64,000 nucleotides of DNA from the NCBI GenBank assembly GCA_022601275.1, contig JAHZIT010000005.1, positions 21,777-85,776 of the forward strand. The letters run 5' to 3'. Positions 22,143 to 35,884 of the stretch are shown in pieces. Numbering within the stretch: the first letter of the stretch is position 1; each line of letters begins with the position of its first letter. The stretch comes from Actinomycetes bacterium (lineage in GTDB: Bacteria > Actinomycetota > Actinomycetes > Mycobacteriales > Mycobacteriaceae). Position numbers and translations under genes: made by a program. The notes beneath the pieces are model-generated. The model saw only the letters and a list, made by a program, of their open reading frames with translations. It made no database searches and was not told where the DNA came from.

Positions 22143-22904
22143 TCAGTAGCCAAGTGGGCCGATGGGGCGCGCAAACTTCATCCGGACGGACTGCTGGTGA
22201 CCCACGAGCTCGACCTCGCCCGGATCTTCTGCATAGCCCAGGCCGAACCGCGCCACATACCGTTTGTAGAGCGTCACCATCGGATCGGCAGACAGCGCCT
22301 CCTGCATCTTCGCAGCATCACCGATCGCAGAGATGACGTAGGGCGGGCTGTACGTGCGGCCGTTGAGTAGCAGAGTATTTCCCACGCAGCGTGGTGCCGA
22401 GGTCTCGATGATGCGCTGGTCCTGCATTTGGATTCCTTCGGCCCCAGCACTCCACAGGGCGTTGAGCACCGCCTCGATGTCCTGCTGGTGCACAACTAGG
22501 TCGTCGGCCAAAGCGTCGCGGGGAAACCGCCCCTGGGCGTCGCGCTGAGCGTCGTTCAGAGTCACCACCAGGCCAGGGCCCTTCATCGGGGTCAGGCCCG
22601 CCTGTCCGGCCAGCGCATCTGCGCGGCGGGTGATGGCGGCCAGCGCCGCATCGGCACTGGGGGAGCCGCCGTGGTGGTTATCGATCTTGCTGACGGTGAC
22701 GTCGCGCTGAGCAGTCAATCGGTCAACGGACAGCTGGGCCTCGCGAACCAGGTCAGCGAGCCGGGGCGCGTCGCTGCGGCGGATCTCTTCGCCACCGGAG
22801 ACGGTGTGCGTGACTCCCAGCAACAGTCCGGCGGCAACACACACCACCGGAACGCCGAAGCGCCACGCAGCGTGTGGCCGCCGGGGCCCAGCGCGATCGT
22901 TCAT
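22143..22904 (-). CDS. DUF881 family membrane protein (Rv0012-like)
   Basis: TM N-terminus, GPGLVVTLNDAQ, LWSAGAEGIQMQDQRI, PPYVISAIGD; conserved position next to crgA/trpG. Confidence 0.88.
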   Translation of the reverse strand: MNDRAGPRRPHAAWRFGVPVVCVAAGLLLGVTHTVSGGEEIRRSDAPRLADLVREAQLSVDRLTAQRDVTVSKIDNHHGGSPSADAALAAITRRADALAGQAGLTPMKGPGLVVTLNDAQRDAQGRFPRDALADDLVVHQQDIEAVLNALWSAGAEGIQMQDQRIIETSAPRCVGNTLLLNGRTYSPPYVISAIGDAAKMQEALSADPMVTLYKRYVARFGLGYAEDPGEVELVGHQQSVRMKFARPIGPLGY

Positions 22905-22953
22905 CGGTTTCGTCTCCCGGTGAGATGTCCCAAAGGGCTGCGTTAGGCTAATT

Positions 22954-22989
22954 GTCGCAGCTTCACCCATCGTCGCAGCTTTACCCATC
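22954..22989. repeat. Two tandem 18-bp units gtcgcagctt(c/t)acccatc upstream of crgA
   Basis: Direct reading; units differ at one base. Confidence 0.8.
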
Positions 22990-23024
22990 GTCGCACTGGC
23001 GACGCCGATCGTCTGAAGGTACGC

Positions 23025-23306
23025 ATGCCCAAGTCCAAGGTCCGCAAGAAGAACGACTTCACCATCAACCCGGTGAGCCGGACTCCGGTCAAGGTGAAGG
23101 CCGTACAGTCGGGCACCTGGTTCGTCGTGCTGTTTATCGGCCTGATGCTGATCGGCCTCGCCTGGTTGATCGTGTTCCAGTTGGCGGGCAGCGGACCCGA
23201 CGTGCCGAACTTCCTGCAGTGGATGGCCGATCTCAACGTGTGGAACTATGCCATCGCCTTCGCGTTCATGATCAGCGGTTTGTTGCTCACGATGCGGTGG
23301 CGGTGA
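23025..23306 (+). CDS. crgA: Cell division protein CrgA
   Basis: 93 aa [25 protein letters not shown]... with two TM helices. Confidence 0.96.
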   Translation: MPKSKVRKKNDFTINPVSRTPVKVKAVQSGTWFVVLFIGLMLIGLAWLIVFQLAGSGPDVPNFLQWMADLNVWNYAIAFAFMISGLLLTMRWR

Positions 23307-23452
23307 CCCCGATCTGCCCCACGAGGAGCTCGTTTTGGCCCCCGCAGTTTTCCTGCTCGCAACCTGGCCGTTACCAGATCACATCGATGTTATTCATCCC
23401 CATTGGGGATAGAACCTGTGGATAACCGCATTCGCCACGGCAGGAGGGTGAA

Positions 23453-23881
23453 TTGTCAGTCCAGCAAACACAATGGGAGCCGCCGGCGTCGGGCATCGTC
23501 GCGGCCGGAATTCTTGCGGTAGTCCTGGGTTTTGGTGCTGTGACGCTGGTCACAGACCCGCCCGGGCGCGTGCTGGTTGGCATCGCCGCCGTCGGGTTAC
23601 TGGTCTTCGCCCTGATGTCGTGGCACGCGCGTCCGAAACTGGCAATCACCGACGGGGCATTGGTATTCAAGGGTTGGTGGCAGACGCGACATCTCGGTCA
23701 TGCCGATATCAAGCTGATCCGGATCACCGAATTCCGCCGGATCGGCCGCACGGTTCGTCTACTGGAGATCGACGGCACCGACGGTCGTCTGCTGGTGCTC
23801 AGCCGCTGGGACCTGGGCACAGACCCGCTGCGGGTACTCGACGCACTCACTGACGCCGGTTTTGCCCCTGGCTCCGGGTGA
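23453..23881 (+). CDS. PH-domain membrane protein (Rv0010c-like)
   Basis: Two TM helices then PH-like TDGALVFKGWWQTRHLGHADIKLIRI; start assignment uncertain. Confidence 0.8.
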   Translation: MSVQQTQWEPPASGIVAAGILAVVLGFGAVTLVTDPPGRVLVGIAAVGLLVFALMSWHARPKLAITDGALVFKGWWQTRHLGHADIKLIRITEFRRIGRTVRLLEIDGTDGRLLVLSRWDLGTDPLRVLDALTDAGFAPGSG

Positions 23882-23911
23882 CTGCGACGCACTTCGTCAC
23901 CGTGGGCGTGA

Positions 23912-23962
23912 GTGCGCCCAAATCCCTACGTGCGCCCAAATCTCGTGCGCTCAAATCCCTAC
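23912..23962. repeat. Three tandem units of gtgcgcccaaatccctac (18/15/18 bp)
   Basis: Direct reading between the PH-domain gene and ppiA, overlapping the ppiA stop. Confidence 0.85.
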
Positions 23963-24486
23963 GAGATGGTGATCGACTCGATGACCACCGGCTCGGTCGG
24001 ACGGTCGTTGCGGTCGGTTGCGGTGGTTCCGATGGCGTCGACGACCTTCTGCGACTCGGCATCGACGACCTCGCCGAAGATCGTGTGCTTGCGGTTCAGG
24101 TGCGGCGTCTTGCCGACCGTGATGAAGAACTGCGAACCGTTGGTCCCGGGGCCGGCATTGGCCATCGCCAGCAGGTACGGCTTGTCGAACGCCAGCTCGG
24201 GGTGGAACTCGTCGGCGAACTGGTAACCCGGGCCGCCCCGGCCGGTTCCGGTCGGATCGCCGCCCTGGAGCATGAAGCCCCCGATCACCCGGTGGAACAC
24301 CGCTCCGTCGTAGAAGGGGCCGGAGGACCCACCCGAGGCGTTCTCGGTGCTGTAGTCCTTGCTGCCCTGCGCCAGCCCGACGAAGTTGGACACCGTCTTG
24401 GGGGCGTGGTTTCCGAATAGGGCGATCTTGATGTCGCCACGGTTGGTGTGCAGGGTCGCGGTCGCTGTCTGAATGGGGCTCGTCAC
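23959..24486 (-). CDS. ppiA: Cyclophilin-type peptidyl-prolyl cis-trans isomerase
   Basis: [58 protein letters not shown]. Confidence 0.96.
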   Translation of the reverse strand: MTSPIQTATATLHTNRGDIKIALFGNHAPKTVSNFVGLAQGSKDYSTENASGGSSGPFYDGAVFHRVIGGFMLQGGDPTGTGRGGPGYQFADEFHPELAFDKPYLLAMANAGPGTNGSQFFITVGKTPHLNRKHTIFGEVVDAESQKVVDAIGTTATDRNDRPTEPVVIESITIS

Positions 24487-24592
24487 GGGAAGTCAGTCTG
24501 CCACGCCGGGTCTGATGGCCAACCGGGCACCTTGTGCTCGCACAGATGGCAGTCTTGGGGTGCGAGGTCCGTTAGACCGAAAGAGGTGGCAC

Positions 24593-25027
24593 ATGAGCTC
24601 CGAGACCGTCGACCAATTGTCCCCGCGCCAGCGACTCGGCCGAGGCCTGAAGTACTCGGCAGTCGGCCCTGTGGACGTCACCCGGGGGACCCTGGGCCTT
24701 GGGCTGGAGTCTGTGCGCTCATCGGCAGCCTGGGTCGGCGACCGCTACCGCCGCGAACAGGTTGCCCGCCGGTTGAAAGCCGATCTCGCCTCAGCCCAAG
24801 ACGCCATCGTTGCGGAGCTCTCGGCGGCGCAGGAAGTGGCGGCCCAGCTTCCCGACACGCTCGAGAAGGCGCGCCGGGCGGGCAGGGCTCACCGGCCACT
24901 GCTGCTGGCCGGGATCGGTGTCGCGGTGCTGGCCGGCGGAGCGGCTGCCTTTGTGATCGTTCGGCGCTCGTCACAGCCGGAGCCCTCACCGTTGCCGCCG
25001 AGCGTCGACGTCGCTCCCAAGCCCTGA
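24593..25027 (+). CDS. cwsA: Cell wall synthesis protein CwsA
   Basis: MSSETVDQLSPRQRLGRGLKYSAVGPVDVTRGTLGLG..., C-terminal TM; position between ppiA and tRNA-Ala. Confidence 0.88.
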   Translation: MSSETVDQLSPRQRLGRGLKYSAVGPVDVTRGTLGLGLESVRSSAAWVGDRYRREQVARRLKADLASAQDAIVAELSAAQEVAAQLPDTLEKARRAGRAHRPLLLAGIGVAVLAGGAAAFVIVRRSSQPEPSPLPPSVDVAPKP

Positions 25028-25110
25028 CGGCCTTGCCCGGCCGATGGCCGGGGTCCTCCGTAACCGATGACGCGACTCAGGTGTAACCCATGACTCGACT
25101 CATCACATTG

Positions 25111-25183
25111 TGGAGCCTAGGGGAATCGAACCCCTGACTTCTGCCTTGCAAAGGCAGCGCTCTACCAACTGAGCTAAGGCCCC
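25111..25183 (-). tRNA. tRNA-Ala(TGC)
   Basis: Cloverleaf ggggccttagctcagttggtagagcgctgcctttgcaaggcag...ggttcgattcccc. Confidence 0.96.
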
Positions 25184-25193
25184 CGGGTGCCGT

Positions 25194-25307
25194 TCAGGAA
25201 GGCAGATCGGCGGCTGTGTGCCACACCTCGGCGCGGTGTTGGGTCCGCCACACTGTCAGTGCAGCAGCCGCGGCAACAGCGGCAGCAAGAAGAAGCACGA
25301 TCTTCAC
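25194..25307 (-). CDS. DLW-39-family small protein, 37 aa (not in ORF track)
   Basis: GTG-initiated translation MKIVLLLAAAVAAAAALTVWRTQHRAEVWHTAADLPS* between tRNA-Ile and tRNA-Ala. Confidence 0.8.
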   Translation of the reverse strand: MKIVLLLAAAVAAAAALTVWRTQHRAEVWHTAADLPS

Positions 25308-25324
25308 CGATCCTCACCTTTCCG

Positions 25325-25398
25325 TGGGGCTAGGAGGACTCGAACCTCCGACCTCTTCGTTATCAGCGAAGCGCTCTAACCGCCTGAGCTATAGCCCC
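25325..25398 (-). tRNA. tRNA-Ile(GAT)
   Basis: ggggctatagctcaggcggttagagcgcttcgctgataacgaagaggtcggaggttcgagtcctcctagcccca. Confidence 0.96.
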
Positions 25399-25489
25399 GT
25401 TCACCGCCCTTTGAGAACCCCCGCCTGCGGGGCCGAGCGCCGAGATTACCGCACGGACCTGCTGTGACCCAAACCCGAACCCTGCGACG

Positions 25490-26419
25490 TCAGTCGCGGT
25501 CGGCCAGGGTCACCTCGACCCCACCGACCAGGTCGGTAGTCAGGTTGTAGATAAAAACTCCGACGGTCGCTGCGGCGGTCATGAGCACGATGTTCACCAG
25601 ACCGATCAACGCGGCCCCGCCGAAGATGGTGCCGCTGGAGACGAGTTCGCCGCCGGTGCTACCGCTGGCGCTGGTCAGCAGATCACCGACGTTGCTATTG
25701 AGCTTGCTCCACACACCCATGCCGCCGAGCACCAGATACAGGAACGCCACCGCGATCATCCACACGAAGAACATCGCCACCGACAGCACCAGCGATACCT
25801 TCAGTGCGCTCCAGGGATCGACGTGCCGGATCTGCATGCTCGCCCGCACCGGGCCCTTGGCCGGCCGGACCGCGACCTGAACGGCCCCGCCGGAAGTCTG
25901 CGCCTGCTCGGGCGCCTTCGCCGGCTTTTCGACAACCGGTCGCTCCACCGGCCTGTTCTTCTGCTGAGGCCGGGGGGGCGCGTCCGACAGGTTGGGCAGC
26001 TCGCTGCCGTAATCCGCGGAACTCTCTTCGGAACGGGCTCCCCGGTCGGCACGCTCGCCCGGGCCCGCCGAGTCAGCCTCGCGCGCATCGGCAGTGGCCG
26101 GTGCGCCGGCGATGAAGCGGTTCAACCGGGCGTCCAGACCCGACGGGGCCCCCGGTGGACCCTCGGCGGCGGGGGGGGCTTCGGGTGGCTGCTGTTTCGC
26201 CCTGGCTCGGTCGGCCGGACCGCGTTGCCACGGAGGTGCGTCGCCCTGTGCGGCACCGCGTGCCGGCGGGGCGGCCACCGGTGGCGGACCGCTGCGCGTC
26301 ACCGAGTTCCCCAATGCACCCTCCTTCGGACCGGCACCCTCGGGAACAGCAGCGGAGCCGCTGTCGGCGCCCGATGTCTCGCCTGCACGGGAGGGTCCGG
26401 GCTCTATCGGTGAGCTCAC
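25490..26419 (-). CDS. DUF3566 membrane protein (Rv0007-like), long disordered N-terminus
   Basis: C-terminal IRHVDPWSALKVSLVLSVAMFFVWMIAVAFLYLVLGGMGVW; directly downstream of gyrA. Confidence 0.92.
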   Translation of the reverse strand: MSSPIEPGPSRAGETSGADSGSAAVPEGAGPKEGALGNSVTRSGPPPVAAPPARGAAQGDAPPWQRGPADRARAKQQPPEAPPAAEGPPGAPSGLDARLNRFIAGAPATADAREADSAGPGERADRGARSEESSADYGSELPNLSDAPPRPQQKNRPVERPVVEKPAKAPEQAQTSGGAVQVAVRPAKGPVRASMQIRHVDPWSALKVSLVLSVAMFFVWMIAVAFLYLVLGGMGVWSKLNSNVGDLLTSASGSTGGELVSSGTIFGGAALIGLVNIVLMTAAATVGVFIYNLTTDLVGGVEVTLADRD

Positions 26420-26468
26420 CTGGGACTCCTTAGCTCAGTGCCTACTGCTCGCAGCAGTCGGTGTCGCA

Positions 26469-28967
<2,499 letters not shown>

Positions 28968-28983
28968 TGGACTTCCCTCTCCT

Positions 28984-29046
28984 CAATCCCTGCGAGCTCC
29001 CAGCCGATCCCTGCGAGCTCCCAGTCAATCCCTGCGAGCTCCCAGC
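28984..29046. repeat. Three tandem 21-bp units (caatccctgcgagctcccagc) in the gyrB-gyrA spacer
   Basis: Direct reading; shared core ccctgcgagctcccag at 21-bp period. Confidence 0.9.
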
Positions 29047-29050
29047 CGAA

Positions 29051-29098
29051 CGTGAAGTTGTCGTCACGGTGAGCGCCGAACGCGCGGGCAACTTCACG
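29051..29098. repeat. REP-like inverted repeat in the gyrB-gyrA spacer
   Basis: cgtgaagttg (29051-29060) and perfect complement caacttcacg (29089-29098). Confidence 0.8.
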
Positions 29099-29107
29099 GT
29101 CGATGCG

Positions 29108-31234
<2,127 letters not shown>

Positions 31235-31374
31235 TCAGCACTTACCCACAGGCGGCGTTTCTGCGCACCTATTTGCCTCGCCTACGGATTATCTCGAATA
31301 TCTATACGTCGAGACGCTCGAGAGTTGTGCATGGATCCTTGTTGCCGCTCTCAGCCCGTGATAATGGAACGTGC

Positions 31375-31968
31375 CTATCCGTAGGTGTCACGCGGTCCGC
31401 GGCCCTTCACCCGGTAGGGCCCCTTGCGCCACGACGGACCCACCGGACCGACGACTTTCAGTGTGGTCACCACCCCGTCACCGACAGCGGCGGCGATCTT
31501 GGCGAGAAGTTGCGCCTGCACCATTCGCAACTGCGTGGCCCAGGCCGTTGACTCTGCCGACACGGTCAGAACACCGTCGTGCAGCGAGGTGGGTACGGCG
31601 TGCGCCGCGATCTGCTCGCCGACCACGGCCCGCCATCGGCCGAACACCGACCCTTCGGCAACCCGCCCAGACCATCCCCGGCTGCGAGCCAGGTCGCTGG
31701 TGGCAGCCCCGAGGAGTTGGGGGTCACGGCCATCGGGAGTCGGGCCGGACCACCGGCGTCGGCTGTTGCCCGCGATCCGGCGCGGCCCAGGAGAGTTGCG
31801 CCCGCGTCCGACATTCTTACCCTGGCTCCGCGCAGCACCCCGTGCTTCCTCGAGGGTGCGCCGCACCAGGTCCATCCCCTGGAGACCGGCGAGTTCGGCG
31901 GGCGGCTGGAACGCAGGACCCGGATCACCAGGATTGTCGTCACATTCCTCAGGGTCGCCAACATTCAT
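31375..31968 (-). CDS. dciA: DUF721 / DciA-family protein (Rv0004-like)
   Basis: [47 protein letters not shown]; between recF and gyrB. Confidence 0.88.
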   Translation of the reverse strand: MNVGDPEECDDNPGDPGPAFQPPAELAGLQGMDLVRRTLEEARGAARSQGKNVGRGRNSPGPRRIAGNSRRRWSGPTPDGRDPQLLGAATSDLARSRGWSGRVAEGSVFGRWRAVVGEQIAAHAVPTSLHDGVLTVSAESTAWATQLRMVQAQLLAKIAAAVGDGVVTTLKVVGPVGPSWRKGPYRVKGRGPRDTYG

Positions 31969-33125
31969 GACAAAACCCCCGAGATACGACCGCTGTCGCT
32001 GTCGTGCATGGTGATGTCGATCCGGCGGACGTCCCAGCCCGCCGGGATGTCCTCGTGTACTGCGGCGGTCACCAAGACCTGCTCAGCAGAAACCGCGACC
32101 TGTGCCAACGCAGCCCGCCGCGCGGTATCGAGCTCGGCGAAAACGTCGTCGAGAAGCAACACCGGATCTGTGCCTTCGGCACGCAACAATTCGTATGCGG
32201 CCAATCGCAACGCCAACGCGAACGACCACGATTCTCCGTGGCTGGCAAATCCTTTGGCAACCTGCTCTCCGAGGCGCAACTCCAAGTCATCGCGGTGCGG
32301 ACCGACCAGACACACCCCGCGCTCCAGTTCGGCCTCACGTCGCCGCCCCAGCTCTTCGAGCAGCGCAGCCTCGAACGTTGCCCTGTCGGCATTTCCCGCA
32401 GCGGCTTCACTCTCGATCCCTCCCACGCGGCTGCGATAACGGATTCCGGCCGGACGTGCTTCGGGGGCCAACAGCCGATACGCGCGCTGAACTTCGGGAG
32501 CTAATTCTCCCACCAACTCCACGCGTGCAGCCACCAATTCCGCGCCATGGGCTGCCAGGTACCCGTCCCAGACCTCGAGGGACTCCAGTGCACCGCGATC
32601 CCCTCGGTGGCGTGCAGGACCCGCAGTCTTGAGCAAGGCGGTGCGCTGTCGGACGACCTTGTCGTAGTCGGCTCGCACGGCTGCCACCCGTGGGCGCCGC
32701 GTCGTGGCCAGTTCATCCAGATAGCGCCGGCGCTCACCGGGGTCGCCACGCACTAGCGACAAATCCTCCGGCGCGAACAACACAGCCCGCAGCATGCCCA
32801 GGATTTCACGCGCTGATCTCACCGGGGAGCGGTTCAGCCTCCCCTTGTTCGCCCGCCCCGAGGTCACATCGAGGTCGATGGCGAGCTCGCGGCCGTCGCT
32901 GACGATGATGGTAGACACCACCGCCCGCTCGGCACCCGCGCGGATCAGAGGCGCGTCGGCAGCCACCCGATGTGAGCTGAGCGTCGACGAGTACCACAGT
33001 GCTTCAATAAGATTGGTCTTGCCGAACCCATTGGAGCCGACGAACACGGTGCGCCCGGGCTCAAGGTCGAGCTCAACCCGCTCCCACGACCGGAAGTCTG
33101 TTAGGGCGAGATGGCGTACGTACAC
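31965..33125 (-). CDS. recF: DNA replication/repair protein RecF
   Basis: [56 protein letters not shown]. Confidence 0.98.
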   Translation of the reverse strand: MYVRHLALTDFRSWERVELDLEPGRTVFVGSNGFGKTNLIEALWYSSTLSSHRVAADAPLIRAGAERAVVSTIIVSDGRELAIDLDVTSGRANKGRLNRSPVRSAREILGMLRAVLFAPEDLSLVRGDPGERRRYLDELATTRRPRVAAVRADYDKVVRQRTALLKTAGPARHRGDRGALESLEVWDGYLAAHGAELVAARVELVGELAPEVQRAYRLLAPEARPAGIRYRSRVGGIESEAAAGNADRATFEAALLEELGRRREAELERGVCLVGPHRDDLELRLGEQVAKGFASHGESWSFALALRLAAYELLRAEGTDPVLLLDDVFAELDTARRAALAQVAVSAEQVLVTAAVHEDIPAGWDVRRIDITMHDSDSGRISGVLS

Positions 33126-33138
33126 CGATGCACCCCGG

Positions 33139-34032
33139 TCACCCAGACTCGCTGACTCTCTTTACTGCGTGGCCACCGAATTGATTGCGCAGTGCCGCTA
33201 CCGCTTTCATCGTCGGTGAGTCGTCCTGGCGCGAAAGGAACCGGGCGAACAATGCCGCGGCGATGCTCGGCACCGGCACCCGCAGCCGGATCGCTTCCTC
33301 CACCGTCCACCGGCCCTCACCGGAATCCTCTGTATAGCCACTGATCTCACCCAGATCCGGGTCTTCCTTGAGCGCCTTGGCGAGCAATTGCTGAAGCCAG
33401 GACCGAACGACCGTGCCGTTGGTCCAGGCTTGATAGACGGCTTGGGGGTTCTCGACGAGATCCTCAGCCGCGAGCATCTCGTATCCCTCGGCATAGGCCG
33501 TCATCAGGGCGTATTCCACACCGTTGTGCACCATCTTGGCGAAATGCCCGGCACCGACCGGCCCGACGTGCACGAATCCATCCTCCAGAGGTCCCGGCGG
33601 ACGCAATGCGTCGAAGATCGGCATTGCTCGCGCAATGTCGGCATCGCTACCCCCAACCATCAACCCATAGCCTTCGGTCAATCCCCAGATACCGCCGGAT
33701 ACGCCTGCGTCAACGAATCCGATTCCCTTTTCCCCCAACAACTTCGCATGCGGTGCATCCTCGGTGTACCGGGAGTTGCCTCCGTCGATGACCAAATCGC
33801 CCGCTCCGAGCACCTCTCCCAATTCTGAGATGGTCTTGTCGGTCACTGTGCCCGATGGCACCATCACCCATACAACGCGGGGCGAGGCCAGCGCAGCCGC
33901 GAGCTCCCCAAGGGACGCCACATCGGAGACTTCTGGTCTTGGGTCGTAGCCGATGACGTCGTGCCCTGCCTCGCGCAAACGGGCACGCATGTTGAATCCC
34001 ATCTTGCCGAGACCCACGAGACCTAGTTGCAT
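33139..34032 (-). CDS. gnd: 6-phosphogluconate dehydrogenase (decarboxylating), short 297-aa type
   Basis: [68 protein letters not shown]. Confidence 0.95.
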   Translation of the reverse strand: MQLGLVGLGKMGFNMRARLREAGHDVIGYDPRPEVSDVASLGELAAALASPRVVWVMVPSGTVTDKTISELGEVLGAGDLVIDGGNSRYTEDAPHAKLLGEKGIGFVDAGVSGGIWGLTEGYGLMVGGSDADIARAMPIFDALRPPGPLEDGFVHVGPVGAGHFAKMVHNGVEYALMTAYAEGYEMLAAEDLVENPQAVYQAWTNGTVVRSWLQQLLAKALKEDPDLGEISGYTEDSGEGRWTVEEAIRLRVPVPSIAAALFARFLSRQDDSPTMKAVAALRNQFGGHAVKRVSESG

Positions 34033-34064
34033 CTACGCATCCCTTCTCCTGTCCGTGCCTAGGG

Positions 34065-35258
34065 TCAACCGGGAAGGCGCACCGGCATCAACAAATAGAC
34101 GTAGTCCGTTTGAGCCGCCGAGAACGGACCCTCGCCGCCGGCGACGCCATCCTCCTCGCCGGCCGGACGCAACACCGCTGGCCGGCTCGGTGTGGTGAAA
34201 CCGAACGTGACTTTCTCGGCATGAAGGGAACCGAGGCCGTCGGTCAAGTACGTCGGATTGAAGGCGATGGTCAGCGGACTCCCGGCGAACTCCACCGGCA
34301 GATCCTCCTCTGCCCGACCCACATCGTCAGCACCGGCGGACAACCGCAGCACGCCGTCGCCGAACTCCATCCGTACCTGTGCTCCCCGGTCAGCGACAAG
34401 GGCGACGCGCTTGATCGCCTCGGTCAGCTCGGCAACGGCCATCGTGGCCACTGCTGTGTGTTCGCTGGGAAGTAGCTGCCGGAATTTTGGGAACTCCGCA
34501 TCCAGCAGTCGGGTCGTGGAACTCTTTCCTTTGCTGCGAATTCCGAGCAGGCCTTCGCTGCCCACTGTCGGCCCCGACCCCAGTGACAGGTGCACTTCTT
34601 CGCCGTCGGTACCTGCCTTCGCCGCTTCGGCCAAGGTTCTGGCGGGAACCAGTACCTCCACTTCCACGCCGGTCGAAGCGGTCGCCCAGGTCAGCTCCCG
34701 CACCGCCAGCCGAAAGCGGTCGGTAGCGGCCAAAACGACCTTTTCTCCGGAGATCTCCACTCTGATTCCGGTCAACATGGGCAAGGTGTCATCGCGTCCC
34801 GCGGCGACAGCCACTTGCCCGATGGCTTCGGCAAACAGATCCGAAGACAGCACGCCGGTTTCGTCGGGCAGCGTCGGCAACGTGGGGTAATCCTCGACAG
34901 CCATCGTCGGGAGGGAAAAACGAGCGCTACCGCACGTCAAGGAGACCCGGGTCCCTTCGGCGCTCACGTCGACCGGCTTGGCCGGTAACGACTTGACAAT
35001 ATCGGAGAGCAGCCGGCCGGATACCAAAACGCTTCCAGGAGAGGCTATCTCAGCAGGAATCTTCACTTCGGCGGAGACTTCGTAATCGAATCCCGAGACG
35101 GTCAGTCCGTCGTCGGATCCGGTGAGAAGCACACCCGCCAGCACCGGCACCGTCGGCCTGGAAGGAAGATTGCGGGCGACCCAGGCAACCGCATCGGCGA
35201 AGTCTTCGCGGGTCAATCGAAATTTCAAATCCGTGAGACCTGCTGCCGCCACGTTCAT
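34065..35258 (-). CDS. dnaN: DNA polymerase III beta clamp
   Basis: [35 protein letters not shown]...; position in dnaA-dnaN; start [10 protein letters not shown] taken at 35258. Confidence 0.98.
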   Translation of the reverse strand: MNVAAAGLTDLKFRLTREDFADAVAWVARNLPSRPTVPVLAGVLLTGSDDGLTVSGFDYEVSAEVKIPAEIASPGSVLVSGRLLSDIVKSLPAKPVDVSAEGTRVSLTCGSARFSLPTMAVEDYPTLPTLPDETGVLSSDLFAEAIGQVAVAAGRDDTLPMLTGIRVEISGEKVVLAATDRFRLAVRELTWATASTGVEVEVLVPARTLAEAAKAGTDGEEVHLSLGSGPTVGSEGLLGIRSKGKSSTTRLLDAEFPKFRQLLPSEHTAVATMAVAELTEAIKRVALVADRGAQVRMEFGDGVLRLSAGADDVGRAEEDLPVEFAGSPLTIAFNPTYLTDGLGSLHAEKVTFGFTTPSRPAVLRPAGEEDGVAGGEGPFSAAQTDYVYLLMPVRLPG

Positions 35259-35469
35259 AGCGTCCCTTCGATGCACACCCCGACAAAAACGTCAATCAGC
35301 GATTTCCGGTGTCGCACACCGCGCCGCCCGGACGCGCTACGCCGACCGAAACGGCTGTCGATGAACCACCGTAGAGCCTCTGGGCCCAACTTGAAAGCTA
35401 ATCGGCTGGGCTGACATCAGTGGGTAAACGGACCACCCGAACACGCCTGTTCCGAGTTTCCCCAGGGCT

Positions 35470-35515
35470 CTTCTTCTAGAGGAAATTCATAGATTTGTAA
35501 CAGCAGTAGTAATAG
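35470..35515. promoter_or_regulatory. Candidate DNA unwinding element (AT-rich tract)
   Basis: ttcttctagaggaaattcatagatttgtaacagcagtagtaatagg flanked by DnaA boxes in a high-GC background. Confidence 0.6.
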
Positions 35516-35673
35516 GACCTGTGGAGATTGTGGATAGGTGCGGTGCTGCGCTGTACAGCGGTGCCAGGCGGGTGTTGGTGCGTTGTGGATAGCCGGTGGG
35601 TGGCGACGGGGTGGTTGGGGATACCGGCACAGGTGGGGAGGAAATCGGGGGAGAAGAGGGTCTTGACCCCATC

Positions 35674-35682
35674 TTGTCCACA
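35674..35682 (+). promoter_or_regulatory. DnaA box TTGTCCACA
   Basis: Exact actinobacterial-type DnaA box; CTATCCACA boxes lie on the opposite strand at 35529-35537 and 35584-35592. Confidence 0.8.
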
Positions 35683-35763
35683 CGGCGGTCCACAGGGCGG
35701 GTCTGTGACAGTTGGGACGGCAGGGGCGAAAGTTTTTTGACATTGGGTGTGCGGCAGCGGCCG

Positions 35764-35852
35764 GCTGAGGCGGGGAGGGTTCAGGCGGGGAGGGTTCAGG
35801 CGGGGAGGGTTCAGGCGGGGAGGGTTCAGGCGGGGAGGGTTCAGGCGGGGAG
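35764..35852. repeat. Six-copy 15-bp G-rich tandem repeat (caggcggggagggtt) in oriC
   Basis: gcggggaggg cores at 35768, 35783, 35798, 35813, 35828 and 35843. Confidence 0.95.
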
Positions 35853-35884
35853 GGCCGGAGATTCCGGGGGAAGAGTCGGTTATG

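Larger units (their letters stand above)
35259..35884. other. oriC: dnaA-dnaN intergenic origin region
   Basis: Non-coding interval with several DnaA-box-like motifs (35529-35537, 35584-35592, 35674-35682) and a local AT-rich tract at about 35470-35515. Confidence 0.9.
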
